The translations under genes were made by a program, and so were the position numbers. The notes below the pieces were generated by a model. The model worked only from the letters and a program-made list of their open reading frames with translations, was not told where the DNA came from and did no database searches. This document shows, piece by piece, positions 9,601 to 18,069 of a stretch of 64,000 nt of DNA (positions are counted from its first letter, which is position 1; the number at the start of each line of letters is the position of its first letter). This DNA comes from Bacteroidales bacterium (GTDB lineage Bacteria > Bacteroidota > Bacteroidia > Bacteroidales > UBA10428): NCBI GenBank assembly GCA_035299085.1, contig DATGXG010000019.1, forward strand, positions 1-64,000. Reading direction: 5' to 3'.

Positions 9601-11111
9601 AATTGAAATGATTTACTTTTACCTGCCTCAATCATACATGGTATTGCATTGGTAAAGAAGCTTTTACCTGAAAGATTTACCTCTGAAATGAATAATTCAT
9701 TAAGTCCTCTATTGCTGATAATCAAATTTCTTGAATCGGATATATCCACATGACGGTCGCCAAAATCGACAGTTGAACCTGATGAGATTTCACTCCAGCC
9801 AATTTCAACATGAATATCAGGCTTGCGAAGAGTATTCCAGAGAACATAATTATAATTTTCAGGCGCTGTATAAAAATATAAAAGGCTGCCTGCATTTCTA
9901 AAATTTTTTATGCCTTCATAACTGGCACCCACGTCGGCAAATAACCGGGTACCTGTTGATGTTCCATCGGAATACCATAATTCATTTTCATGACTGAAAA
10001 ATAATAAACTGTCAGAAACAACCATCCTGCTTCTGTTTTGAACAGATACATCCGAAACCATTTTTGTGCCTACAGAAGTGCCGTCCGATTTCCACAAGGA
10101 ATAACCGGTTGTTTCACCACCATTAAAAAACAAATTGCCCTGATAGGATATAAAACTCCCAATATCCGATTCATAACTATAGTAAATCCAATTAAAGCTC
10201 TTTACAAGGATAGTCCCTTCCTCAGTTCCATCCGTCTTCCAGAGCTGATTCTTATAATTGTCCGATGGCGACTCTACTCTGATTGAGAAGTACAAATCAT
10301 TACCCACAGTGGTAAAATTACCGATTTGCTGGGAAGATCCTGAGAACACTTTCAACAGAGTAAATTCCGTATCACCGGGATTCAGTACATAAAACCGTAT
10401 TGTTTCATTATATGTAGTATTCGTAACCAGATACAACTTATTATTGCATGTAGCCACTGGCTTTACAGTATAATAATCATCAACCTGCACGATTTCTGTT
10501 CCTTCCTTTGTGCCATCGGTTTGCCAAAGTTCAACAGGCCCCCTGTTTTTTATGAAAAATAACTTGTCACTTGTGGCTGTGAGGTTTGATAATGAAATAT
10601 AATCCGATATAGCCACACGGTTTGTATTTTCTATTGTACCGTCAGTTTTCCACAAGTTGGAACCGTATAGTGTATCGGCAGCTGTAAAAAAAAGCATCCC
10701 TTTAAAGGCAATAAAATTACCGGGATTGGATCCCTTATCATTTGAATACCCTTCCGGACGGAAGTTTTCAAACATTTTAGTTCCTTCAGCGGTTCCATCG
10801 GATTTCCATAGTTCCTGTCCGTGTATTCCGTCATCAGCTGAGAAATACAATTCGTTTTTATAAACGAAAAGCCTTGCGGGATTGCTTCCATAAAACCCCT
10901 GGTTAATATCTCTGAGCATGTAAGTGCCTTCCGGACTTCCATCAGTTCTCCACAATTCGCTTCCGTTTGTTCCGTCATCAGCTGAAAAATACAGGATATC
11001 TCCGATTGCTGCCATTTCACCAACCGATATGAAATGCCTGATCGGATTTTGGCCGTTTGTTGTTAAAGCTGGCAATAAAATAATGGCAAGGATCAGTAAC
11101 GATTTTTTCAT
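6612..11111 (-). CDS. giant multi-domain T9SS surface protein (ELWxxDGT, Ycf48-like, PKD-like)
   Basis: A 1499-residue secreted protein. After a signal peptide (1-20) come ELWxxDGT repeats (about 25-440; many copies of ELW-TDGT or LWKTDGT), a choice-of-anchor/ASPM-SPD2-Hydin-like Ig domain (about 445-555), a cadherin-like domain (about 575-675, DFETQSTH), a long propeller of Ycf48/BNR-like units (about 680-1215; phrases such as TTDGGKTW, STDGGINW and TSDAGETW recur), a PKD-like region (about 1220-1400) and a T9SS sorting domain (about 1420-1499, starting KVYPNPATDK). Its role is probably adhesion or binding at the cell surface; no catalytic site is visible. Its ATG overlaps the stop of the gene upstream by four bases (ATGA), implying translational coupling with the 920-residue protein. 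Confidence 0.9.
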   Translation of the reverse strand: MKKSLLILAIILLPALTTNGQNPIRHFISVGEMAAIGDILYFSADDGTNGSELWRTDGSPEGTYMLRDINQGFYGSNPARLFVYKNELYFSADDGIHGQELWKSDGTAEGTKMFENFRPEGYSNDKGSNPGNFIAFKGMLFFTAADTLYGSNLWKTDGTIENTNRVAISDYISLSNLTATSDKLFFIKNRGPVELWQTDGTKEGTEIVQVDDYYTVKPVATCNNKLYLVTNTTYNETIRFYVLNPGDTEFTLLKVFSGSSQQIGNFTTVGNDLYFSIRVESPSDNYKNQLWKTDGTEEGTILVKSFNWIYYSYESDIGSFISYQGNLFFNGGETTGYSLWKSDGTSVGTKMVSDVSVQNRSRMVVSDSLLFFSHENELWYSDGTSTGTRLFADVGASYEGIKNFRNAGSLLYFYTAPENYNYVLWNTLRKPDIHVEIGWSEISSGSTVDFGDRHVDISDSRNLIISNRGLNELFISEVNLSGKSFFTNAIPCMIEAGKSKSFQLVYIPESEGPKSEVLRISSNDNNESTISVNLKGNALAAESTDLTSVSSLNFSYTHDLPVQDTLELSSDEISELSDPGTTVGLFTVKDDQEDYTFSLVSGLGDEDNNKFVISDNKLITRSRLDFETQSTHVIRVHAESNSGHAIEKYFTIRIKNEPKNILGCGKDFYSLSYGLNKIVLKDNQEIFAVGEEGIIIRSGDNGTTWQLVKSGIKQSINEIQFVSNDVGYILSQNIMLKTENGGTTWFPIPSYPAAKMQFISASTGFIADKNGNVYRTDDGGHHWIKIRQGYSDDLYSLFFLNEQKGYIIGRYNYLATTSDGGKTWTNINMDDFQFSWFTDITFTDENHGFLVCEDGRILVSIDGGVTWTSGPRVSTDYAENIVFTDQNTGYISGGWTWGNVYKTIDGGKTWKGVLTTPGSPSGIGISSDGNNIYIAGHTSGYGSTAESGHFIWQSSDAGENWNKISELNGVCDFYSTRFFKNGTGYLFGGYYNGRGIAYKTIDNGITWKELSLNAAYNIRNCYYVSHDSIIAIADSVYFTYDGGLSWNSKSYMDYSWSYSFVNFDTVYATSYQEALKSIDGGSHWQTIRSNDEWYYYCYFRNSSQGVLVGFDFIVTTNDGGKTWNKYDHNLSRVFKGVCYIGKDTILLGGDDGIILKSTDGGINWRKIYTIIPVDIVSIHFTGSDTGYALGSNGGGWTNLYQTSDAGETWHQMPTISSDLQGMVISENSEIYVFGERGSFYRYRNQLPPVEAGYINLPDGYCPGQTIRLTSPAIYNTQFNWNIQGNCTYTYSNGEALVKTDSAGLITVTLTPYNGCGSGISRQESIVPVEPEESVLIGKDSVTQGETGVVYMPDIEKVRNLWHIEGSRYVEVLVPGQVNVDWGNPGKGLVQLVQTDEKGCRTKTEKAVVIAAGTATSTDHTPGCTLKVYPNPATDKLFVLFSGQVEDCRLEIFNSAGMVCLKKTINGSDALIDISTFPRGVYTLVTTIQSKSATTKIIVY

Positions 11112-13870
11112 TGCACCGAATATTTTATAATTTTTATGTCCCTCATATTTTGATCAGGAAAGTGCAGAAAGTAGATTCCCGGCTTGAAATATTCCACATT
11201 GATTTGGTTATTTCCTTTAACCAATTGCCATTGACCCATTGTATTTCCGCTGATATCATATATTATGACTTTTAAATGGCTCATCAGTGGATTCTCGATG
11301 AAGAAAACATTCTCTACGGGATTAGGGTATTCCTTTATCAAAACAGCATTCTGCATGGGGTTAATCTTGGTACCAACATCCAATGTTACCCTGATTGTAT
11401 CAGAACTCGAACAATTGGAAATTTTTGAAATGACTCTTACGAAATACATATGAGTTCCGGGAGTAATATCGTTTCCGAATATATTCCGGTATTGATCAGT
11501 GGAGTAATTGTCCCAGTAATACGACACCGGAGTGTCATAAGCTCCTGCATCAAGAGTAAGGATTGAATTCGGAATTATTGAAATGTCTTCACCCAGGTTA
11601 ACTTCAGGAAAAGGAATAATCCTGACAGGTTTTGAAACCGTATCGGTTCCGGAACCGGAGTAAATGATCGACGATATATAATATTCTCCTGCCTCAGCAT
11701 ATGTATGCTTTGCTGTTACCTGCCCGGATGAATTGCCGTCACCGAAATCCCAAAAAACGGAATCTGCTATACCAGGTGAACCAAGCAGGAATACCGTCTC
11801 TCTTCCTAAGCAATCGTTGTAACATTTTATATCCTGCAAAACAGTGTATTTAACCGTGTCCGTTCCTGTGCAATGGTCCGCATTGGTGACGCGCACAAAC
11901 ACTTTGTATGTGCCGGGTAAAGAAGAACTTCCGTTAATATACTTATATCTGAAGGTTGAATTATCGTTCCACAAATAGGTAGTCGTATGACCAAAAAACC
12001 CGGCGTCCAGTGATAAGTAATCAAAACCCGTAAGGGTTGTATCATTACCCAGGTTCACTTCAGGAGCCGGTTTTGTGGCAATATTAATTTCATCTTTAGT
12101 GATGCAATTATATTCATTTGTTACCTGAAGCCAGAATTTTCCTTCACCAGTAACCAAAAATGACATTTCTTTTGATCCGTTGTGCCATAAACGATCATTC
12201 CCGGCATTATTTTGTCCCGCATTTAACCGGATTACCGAATTACTGCAAATGGTGGTGTCTTTACCCAGGTTTACTACCGGGGAAGGATTCACAAAAACGT
12301 TAATTGAATCAGATTGAATACAACCAAAACTGTTGCTGACCTGTACACTATATATTCCCGTATTCTTAGCCTGAAAATATTTCAAATGACTTCCATCGTG
12401 CCATGTAATATTGCTGTATTTACCTCTCAGGGTGAATAAATGACCGGAACAAACGGCAGTATCATTGCCAAGACTTACTACTGGTAATTCATGGATAACG
12501 ACCGGCTTGTAAAGAGTGTCCGTTTTTTCGGGATAATACACGATTAAGCGGGTATTATAATTCCCGGGGTTGCTGTATTTATGAACCGGATTTAACATTT
12601 TACCGGATGTATGATCTCCAAAATCCCAATCAACCGAATCAATCCCTATGGTATTCGAAATGATGTAAGATATATTTTCTCCTGGACAGGATCCGTGAAC
12701 TGAATAATTTGTTTTAAAAAAATAGTTCTGAATATAATGAGGAAACAAATCGGTAATAGCATCAGCACCTTCAAGGTAAAGGCCCAATTCAACTGCTTCA
12801 CAATGGGCACTGTCTTCATTTGGTTTTGATATCGTGCCTAAATACATAGTTCCGTCATACCCTCCGCCCCCCTTGGTAATATATATAACTCCATCGGGGC
12901 CCAGCTGCATGTATTCTAACGATGTAATGTGATTCATTAAAACAACCTTCCGGGAAGCAAGAATGGAATCATAATTATCAGGGTAGACTTTAAACTGGTA
13001 CAATGTGCCAATGCTTCCGGACTCATATGCATAAAGCTTTACCGCATCAGGCGAAAATTCAATACCATGACAACCCTGGTATGGCAAAAGAAAACTCATG
13101 GCATTTGACAATTTGCCCGTTTCATTATTGAAATCAAACAAGTCAAAACCCTCACCCTGTCTCCAGGTATTATAACTTACGGCAACTTTCCTGCCATCGG
13201 GCGAACCTTTTAATTGGCCTTCAAAAGATGAATCATGAATTTTGCCGAGAGTGCTCACAACGGGCTTTTCAGATACTCCATCATCGGTTATCAGAAAGGC
13301 ATAGTAAGAGTTCGATTGAATCCGATGGGTAATAACCCAAACATCATGCCGGTTTGCATGATACAAAGCCGTAATCTGGTTTCCGGTGGAATCAATAAGC
13401 CTAATTCCTTTACGCAGTATTTTACCATTTCCTTCATTTGCCGACATGTCTGCTTCTGAGAAATACAATCCCGCAAATTCATTTCCGTTATAGGGATTCA
13501 TGTTAAATATAAAGTACCTGTCAGCATTTCCGGGTGCAGGTATGATCAAGGATGCCCTGAGAGATGTGCCTAAATAATCCGGATTCAGAAGGCTATCACC
13601 ATTTTCAATCAGCTCATTATTCCGGTTCCACACATTGATTCCATTCGAATACAGAATAAGGTTGCCATCGGCATCACAAATTGATGCGTATCCATTTGAA
13701 CGGTAATCAGCAAGGTTATTCCTCTCAACAAAAGCGGAATCTTTTTCGAAGTTTATTGTAAACTCATTAAATACCCATTTACTGGCAAAGTTTTGGGCAA
13801 TTATGAATTGATTCTGAACCACAAGAAATACTAAAGGAAGTATGCGGCAACAGTAATTTCTGATAGACAT
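11108..13870 (-). CDS. PKD-domain T9SS surface protein
   Basis: About 920 residues from the ATG at 13870, chosen because MSIRNYCCRILPLVFL makes a normal signal peptide; an upstream start at 13909 would put 13 extra residues before it. Residues about 30-390 look like a beta-propeller-type domain with phrases such as SPDGRKVAVSYN and LGPDGVIYIT. Several PKD or PKD-like domains follow (VDWDFGDHTSGK and VFWDFGDGNSSG are clear PKD signatures), alternating with NLGNDTT/NLGKDTT modules. A T9SS sorting domain closes the protein (KEYPNPVENVFF). It resembles gliding-motility-associated surface proteins. It is the first gene of a two-gene unit with the 1499-residue protein, overlapping it by ATGA. Confidence 0.88.
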   Translation of the reverse strand: MSIRNYCCRILPLVFLVVQNQFIIAQNFASKWVFNEFTINFEKDSAFVERNNLADYRSNGYASICDADGNLILYSNGINVWNRNNELIENGDSLLNPDYLGTSLRASLIIPAPGNADRYFIFNMNPYNGNEFAGLYFSEADMSANEGNGKILRKGIRLIDSTGNQITALYHANRHDVWVITHRIQSNSYYAFLITDDGVSEKPVVSTLGKIHDSSFEGQLKGSPDGRKVAVSYNTWRQGEGFDLFDFNNETGKLSNAMSFLLPYQGCHGIEFSPDAVKLYAYESGSIGTLYQFKVYPDNYDSILASRKVVLMNHITSLEYMQLGPDGVIYITKGGGGYDGTMYLGTISKPNEDSAHCEAVELGLYLEGADAITDLFPHYIQNYFFKTNYSVHGSCPGENISYIISNTIGIDSVDWDFGDHTSGKMLNPVHKYSNPGNYNTRLIVYYPEKTDTLYKPVVIHELPVVSLGNDTAVCSGHLFTLRGKYSNITWHDGSHLKYFQAKNTGIYSVQVSNSFGCIQSDSINVFVNPSPVVNLGKDTTICSNSVIRLNAGQNNAGNDRLWHNGSKEMSFLVTGEGKFWLQVTNEYNCITKDEINIATKPAPEVNLGNDTTLTGFDYLSLDAGFFGHTTTYLWNDNSTFRYKYINGSSSLPGTYKVFVRVTNADHCTGTDTVKYTVLQDIKCYNDCLGRETVFLLGSPGIADSVFWDFGDGNSSGQVTAKHTYAEAGEYYISSIIYSGSGTDTVSKPVRIIPFPEVNLGEDISIIPNSILTLDAGAYDTPVSYYWDNYSTDQYRNIFGNDITPGTHMYFVRVISKISNCSSSDTIRVTLDVGTKINPMQNAVLIKEYPNPVENVFFIENPLMSHLKVIIYDISGNTMGQWQLVKGNNQINVEYFKPGIYFLHFPDQNMRDIKIIKYSVQ

Positions 13871-13994
13871 TTTCAAATAAGTTATGTTTTGGGTATATAA
13901 ATATAGCAATTACCCGGCAAAAAGCAAAAGATTGCTTCGCCCCACTAATGACGACTTGTTTTTTCTCTCGCAGATTTCGCAGCCGAGCCCCAGC

Positions 13995-15017
13995 TCACCT
14001 CCAACCCAGCTCCGGGGCGACAAACTTCAGAATGGATGACAATACATGAATATTATACTCAACCCCTAACGTATTGGGTATGGTCAATAGTAGCGTATCG
14101 GCTTCCTTTATCGCTTCGTCCTCGGCCAAGTCCTTAATCAGTTCATCCGGTTCTGCCGCATAACTTCTTCCGAAAATGGCCCGTTTGCCTGGCTCAATAA
14201 AACCGATTTGGTCATTACGTTCTGCTTCCTGTCCGAAGTAATACCTGTCCTGGTCATTCACCAGCGCAAAAACGGACCGGCTTACCGACACCCGCGGCTC
14301 ACGCTTATGTCCGGCCTTTTTCCAGGCTTCCTTGTAAAGTCTGATTTGCTCTGCCTGTTGGATATGGAATGGTTTTCCGCTCTCGTCAAATTTGAGTGTG
14401 GAGCTTTGCAGGTTCATCCCGTTTTCTGCCGCCCATACGGCAGTTGCATTGGAAGCAGCGCCCCACCAGATGCGGTCGCGCAATCCTTCAGAATGGGGTT
14501 CCAGTCGTAACAAGCCGGGAGGATTCGGGAACATGGGACGGGGATTGGGTTCAGCAAATCCGATACCACTCAGCTTATCCAGAAATAGTAAGGCTTTATC
14601 CCTGGCCATTTCGGCATCTGTTTCTCCATCGGCAGGTTCATAACCAAAATAGCGCCATCCGTCTATTACCTGCTCCGGCGAACCCCTGCTGATTCCCAGC
14701 TGGAGTCTTCCTCCCGATATCAGATCCGCTGCACCTGCATCTTCGATCATGTAAAACGGATTTTCATAACGCATATCAATCACGGCTGTCCCTATTTCAA
14801 TCTTTTTTGTCCTGGCACCGATGGCAGACAATAAAGGAAACGGAGATCCAAGTTGGGCCGCGTAATGATGCACCCTGAAATATGCACCGTCAAGTCCCAT
14901 TTCTTCACATGCAACAGCCAGATCAATGGATTGAAGCAATGCATCACTTGCCGTGCGTACATTATAACCCGGCCGGTTGGCCCAGTGTCCGAATGATAAA
15001 AAGCCTATTTTTTTCAT
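13995..15017 (-). CDS. LLM-class (luciferase-like) flavin-dependent oxidoreductase
   Basis: A 340-residue cytosolic TIM-barrel enzyme if started at the ATG at 15017 (MKKIGFLSFGHW), which matches family N-termini better than the in-frame start at 15035. Family features are visible: VACEEMGLDGAYFRVHHYA near residues 40-58, AIGARTKKIEIGTAV near 70-85, and SGGRLQLGISRGSPEQVIDGW near 105-125, the flavin-binding glycine-rich strand of the bacterial luciferase family. The probable cofactor is FMN or F420 reduced by a partner; the substrate is unknown. It stands alone, divergent from the chemotaxis-like receptor. TGA stop, no repeat attached. Confidence 0.88.
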   Translation of the reverse strand: MKKIGFLSFGHWANRPGYNVRTASDALLQSIDLAVACEEMGLDGAYFRVHHYAAQLGSPFPLLSAIGARTKKIEIGTAVIDMRYENPFYMIEDAGAADLISGGRLQLGISRGSPEQVIDGWRYFGYEPADGETDAEMARDKALLFLDKLSGIGFAEPNPRPMFPNPPGLLRLEPHSEGLRDRIWWGAASNATAVWAAENGMNLQSSTLKFDESGKPFHIQQAEQIRLYKEAWKKAGHKREPRVSVSRSVFALVNDQDRYYFGQEAERNDQIGFIEPGKRAIFGRSYAAEPDELIKDLAEDEAIKEADTLLLTIPNTLGVEYNIHVLSSILKFVAPELGWR

Positions 15018-15209
15018 AGAGTAATTGCAGAACAACAGAGGGCTATGAAAAGTTCATTGAGGGAATTCCCTTATTGCATCTCCGTGATATTCCTATTCAA
15101 TCCTGTTGTTTTTCCTGATATCCATTCAGCACCTGTTCCGTTTAAGAAAATCGGTAACCCTTGTTACAAATGGACCGGATGAGAAACGCATTTACTAAAA
15201 AACATTGAA

Positions 15210-16346
15210 ATGAATAAAATTATATTACAAACGCTGATTACTTTCGGATTGGGCATTCCTGTTTCTGTAATCTTATTGAATTTTATGTTCAGGAAGTCAT
15301 TGCTTTATAAGATTATGTCATTGTGGGTTACCAATATCTTCGTTGTCATAGCCAATACAAAAATGACTGATGCCTTTCCGGACAGCTATCCGCAGTATTT
15401 ATCACTGCCGACAGGTGCCCTGATTACCATTTTCCTGGCTTACCAGATATACCGGCTTATAAAGAAGCCTTTCGACAGATCTATAGCCAACGTGGAAAGC
15501 CTTGCTGAAGGGAACCTTCAAATTGCCATCTCAAAAAGCATGGAAAACCGCAACGATGAATTGGGAAAACTGGCAAGGTCAATCAGGATGCTGTCTGAAA
15601 ATCTTAACGGGATAATACAAGGACTTCAGAATAGTTCCAACGAGATTTCCACTCTAGGTCAGCAGTTAAATTCAACATCACAGATGCTGGCCAGCGGTGC
15701 AAGTCAGCAGGCAGTATCACTTGAAGAGATAAGCGCTTCAATGGAAGAAATGGCTGTAAATATTGAAAATAGTTCGGTAAATGCCGCGCAAACAGAAAAG
15801 ATAGCAGAAAATGCAAACGAGAATGTAAAAAGGGGGAATGATTCCGCACTGGTCGCCCTGAAAGCCATGAATGATGTAGTTGAAAAAATCAGGATTATCA
15901 ATGATATCGCATCCCAAACCAATCTTTTATCGCTCAATGCCGCCGTTGAAGCTGCCCGGGCAGGAGAACACGGCCGTGGTTTTGCAGTTGTGGCAGCAGA
16001 GGTCAGAAGACTTGCCACTCTGAGTAAGGAAGCCGCTGATAAAATTGAGGTGGTTTCAAGAAATGGTGTAAGGATTTCAGAAGAAGCAAGCGATCAATTG
16101 ATAGAGGTTATTCCCCTTATGGAAAAAACAACTGGTTTAATTAAAGAGATTGCCACAGCCAGTGCTGAACAGAATGTCGGAACCGGACAAATCAATCACG
16201 CTTTACAGGAATTAAACAACCTCACTCAAAAGAATGCCAAGAGCGCTGAAGAAATGGCTTCAGGTGCAGGAATTCTTGCAGAACAAGCAGAAACGCTGAC
16301 AAAACTGATGAAGCATTTCCGGACGGCAAAGGCTGTTAGTCTGTAG
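15210..16346 (+). CDS. methyl-accepting chemotaxis protein without a periplasmic sensor domain
   Basis: 378 residues. Two or three N-terminal membrane segments (about 6-26, 35-50, 66-82) are linked by very short loops, followed by a HAMP domain (about 84-138) and the MCP signalling domain (about 150-378). The highly conserved hairpin tip is intact: [31 protein letters not shown] near residues 234-264. There is no room for a PAS, Cache or four-helix sensor, so the signal is probably sensed in or at the membrane or comes from a partner. No che or motility genes are in the window. The C-terminus (AKAVSL) and TAG stop are encoded by a family A repeat unit, so the native 3' end has probably been replaced or extended. 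Confidence 0.9.
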   Translation: MNKIILQTLITFGLGIPVSVILLNFMFRKSLLYKIMSLWVTNIFVVIANTKMTDAFPDSYPQYLSLPTGALITIFLAYQIYRLIKKPFDRSIANVESLAEGNLQIAISKSMENRNDELGKLARSIRMLSENLNGIIQGLQNSSNEISTLGQQLNSTSQMLASGASQQAVSLEEISASMEEMAVNIENSSVNAAQTEKIAENANENVKRGNDSALVALKAMNDVVEKIRIINDIASQTNLLSLNAAVEAARAGEHGRGFAVVAAEVRRLATLSKEAADKIEVVSRNGVRISEEASDQLIEVIPLMEKTTGLIKEIATASAEQNVGTGQINHALQELNNLTQKNAKSAEEMASGAGILAEQAETLTKLMKHFRTAKAVSL

Positions 16347-16389
16347 TCTGTTAGTCTGAAGCCTGTTAGTCTGTTAGTCTGTTAGTAAG
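16333..16389. repeat. family A array containing the MCP stop codon
   Basis: Units of TTAGTCTG (8 bp) with 7-bp variants TAGTCTG and AAGCCTG run from inside the last codons of the MCP gene through 16389. The MCP stop is the TAG of one of the 7-bp units, so the final residues V-S-L are translated repeat. Confidence 0.85.
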
Positions 16390-16684
16390 AAAACTTATCA
16401 CGGTATATCAGGCATCCAGTATCCAGTATCCGGCATCCGGCATCCGGCATTCCATTCAATTGCCCCGGACTTCAGGCCGGGGTTTGCTATCCTTTGAGTA
16501 CCCTCCTGTTTATGGCTTTAGCTATCACAGAAAACCACGGAAAAGGCACCGAAAAAAGTGTAATATCTGTGAGAAATTGTGATATCTGTCAGAAATGTTT
16601 TGAACTTATTAAAACTACGCCGGTTGATAACTATAAGAGCGCTGTAAAAGGCGTGGTTACTTATGTTCAACTAAAACCAGTTAT
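16347..16684. other. gene-free stretch with four different repeat types
   Basis: After the family A array come six heptads at 16409-16450 (CAGGCAT, CCAGTAT twice, CCGGCAT three times), a solo half of the CCCCGGACTTCAGGCC element (16460-16525; the full element is at 37539-37674) and a decayed CACAGAG element (16523-16592). The last ~90 bases before the outer-membrane protein gene are unique and should hold its promoter; I see no confident match to the Bacteroidota -33/-7 consensus. Confidence 0.75.
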
Positions 16685-17308
16685 ATGAAATCTACTATTT
16701 TAAAATCCGGCTTCCTGCTTCTGTTCATTATGGCTTGTGCCGGCATTTCAGCACAGTATGCCATTCGTCCTTATGTCGGAATGAATAATTCGACCCTGAC
16801 GAAAAACCTTTTTACGAATGAAAATCTGAAGTATACATTCGGGTACCAGGTAGGCGTTGACCTGCAGCTGGGAAATAAATTTTATGTCCAGCCGGGAGTC
16901 CAATTCGAGTTCCTCAAAAACTCAAATATAACCGGCCCGGTTTCTTCACTGCAGGATTTCGACCTGAAACGCACTTACTTCAGGATTCCCCTGATGATCG
17001 GGTATAATTTCAGTGGAATGGACAGTCCTCTTGGTTTACGCGTGTTTACCGGGCCAAACGCTGCTTTTAAACTCGGCGGCAAGGTAGGTGATAACGGGGT
17101 TGTCGGTGAAGTTGACCTGGTTGACAATATGCGCAGCATGATCTGGGGATGGAATGTCGGAGTGGGAATTGACGTGATCCGATATGTATTCGTTGACGCA
17201 GGATATGAGTTTGGATTATCCGAAGTATTTGACGATCAGCCGGACCTCAATTCAGGGATCAGGAACAATTTGTTTTATGTGAACGCAGGGTTGAGGTTTG
17301 TTTTTTAG
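16685..17308 (+). CDS. outer-membrane beta-barrel protein (PorT/OMP_b-brl family)
   Basis: 207 residues with a signal peptide (1-23, AGISAQ) and alternating amphipathic strands ending in an aromatic residue (NAGLRFVF), the typical C-terminal signature for insertion by the Bam machinery. Phrases such as GYQVGVDLQLGNKFYVQPGVQFEF and YFRIPLMIGYNF fit the small eight-stranded barrels annotated as outer membrane beta-barrel domain proteins in Bacteroidota. Substrate or partner unknown. The stop is TAG (TTTTTTTAG) and is followed within ten bases by a GGCTATTAGCAG repeat. Confidence 0.87.
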   Translation: MKSTILKSGFLLLFIMACAGISAQYAIRPYVGMNNSTLTKNLFTNENLKYTFGYQVGVDLQLGNKFYVQPGVQFEFLKNSNITGPVSSLQDFDLKRTYFRIPLMIGYNFSGMDSPLGLRVFTGPNAAFKLGGKVGDNGVVGEVDLVDNMRSMIWGWNVGVGIDVIRYVFVDAGYEFGLSEVFDDQPDLNSGIRNNLFYVNAGLRFVF

Positions 17309-17480
17309 GTTTATTACAGGCTATTAGCAGTTTTTAGGCTATCAGGCTATTAGCAAGAAAGTCTGTTAGTCTGTAGTCTGTTAGTCTATTAGTAAATCCG
17401 GTGTACAGGCAGATTGCTTCCCCAGATCGCAATGATGGGTTTTTACTAACAGACTAACAGTCTAATAGACTAACAGCCTA
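17309..17480. repeat. inverted family A repeats around a TTGCGAT/GAAGCAATCTG core, filling a convergent gap
   Basis: The gap between two convergent genes is made of a GGCTATTAG/TTAGTCTG composite (17318-17395), a single-arm GAAGCAATCTGCCTG element on the minus strand (17401-17438) and an inverted family A run (17444-17480). The two family A runs are complementary (TTAGTCTATTAGTAAA against TTTACTAACAGACTAA), so the whole segment can fold into a hairpin with the core as its loop. The TAG of the minus-strand gene lies in the right arm. Confidence 0.82.
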
Positions 17481-17942
17481 ATATTCCCCCTTAATCACAA
17501 AAAACGATCCCCGGATTGTGCCGGCCAGCTTGGATTTCTGGGTGGCAAATTTGAATTTGCCTTCCAGTTCTTTGGGGATTTGCATTCCTTCAGAAAGCTT
17601 AAAGCCAACGGCTCTTTTCTTAGGATCGTCAAGGGTATACAGGACATTCACCGATAGCCCGTCTTCGTAAAAAACATAGGTCCATTTAATATTTTCAACC
17701 TGGAATTGCGAGGTTTCAAGGGGTCTTGCCGAAAAAACAATACCCCGTTCTTTCTTCAGGATATTATTTACATAATCAAGTGTTTCTTCACTTTGGCTGG
17801 CAGGAACCACTTTAAATTCGTGGTTATACTTGTTTTTAAAATAACGGGCTTCATTGGCACGCAGGCCGGCCAGTGCTTCAGCAACAGGTGAAGTTTCCAG
17901 TTCAACTGTGGATACCTTTTCAAAATCAACGGTGTAGGACAT
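17478..17942 (-). CDS. cytosolic protein of unknown function
   Basis: 154 residues from the ATG at 17942; an in-frame TTG four codons upstream is unlikely because GGAGG sits five bases before this ATG, a rare clear Shine-Dalgarno in this window. No signal peptide or membrane segment. The protein starts MSYTVDFEKVSTVEL and ends SFFVIKGEY; a DDPKKRAVGFKLSEGMQIP stretch is near the C-terminal third. I recognise no family. It is convergent with the outer-membrane barrel gene. The TAG stop is the first codon of a TTAGGCTGTTAGTCTA-type repeat. Confidence 0.75.
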   Translation of the reverse strand: MSYTVDFEKVSTVELETSPVAEALAGLRANEARYFKNKYNHEFKVVPASQSEETLDYVNNILKKERGIVFSARPLETSQFQVENIKWTYVFYEDGLSVNVLYTLDDPKKRAVGFKLSEGMQIPKELEGKFKFATQKSKLAGTIRGSFFVIKGEY

Positions 17943-18008
17943 TTTACCCTCCAATTTAAACTCATTATTTCATGATAACAAAGAAGTATTTTGATTGTTT
18001 GAAGACAA

Positions 18009-18039
18009 TATCAGGCTGTTAGGCTATTAAGCTATTAGG
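18009..18039. repeat. GGCTGTTAG/GGCTATTAAG repeat
   Basis: The string CAGGCTGTTAGGCTATTAAG followed by CTATTAGGG is a short GGCTATTAG composite placed about 30 bases beyond the stop of the gene ending at 18070. It lies between two minus-strand genes. Confidence 0.7.
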
Positions 18040-18069
18040 GTACGCGGTGATAACTATCTCGTCCGGTTC

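Noticed and set aside
16494..16688. 64-codon plus-strand reading frame before the outer-membrane barrel gene
   Set aside because: It runs through a solo CCCCGG half-element and a CACAGAG copy and ends inside the next gene; repeat-derived.
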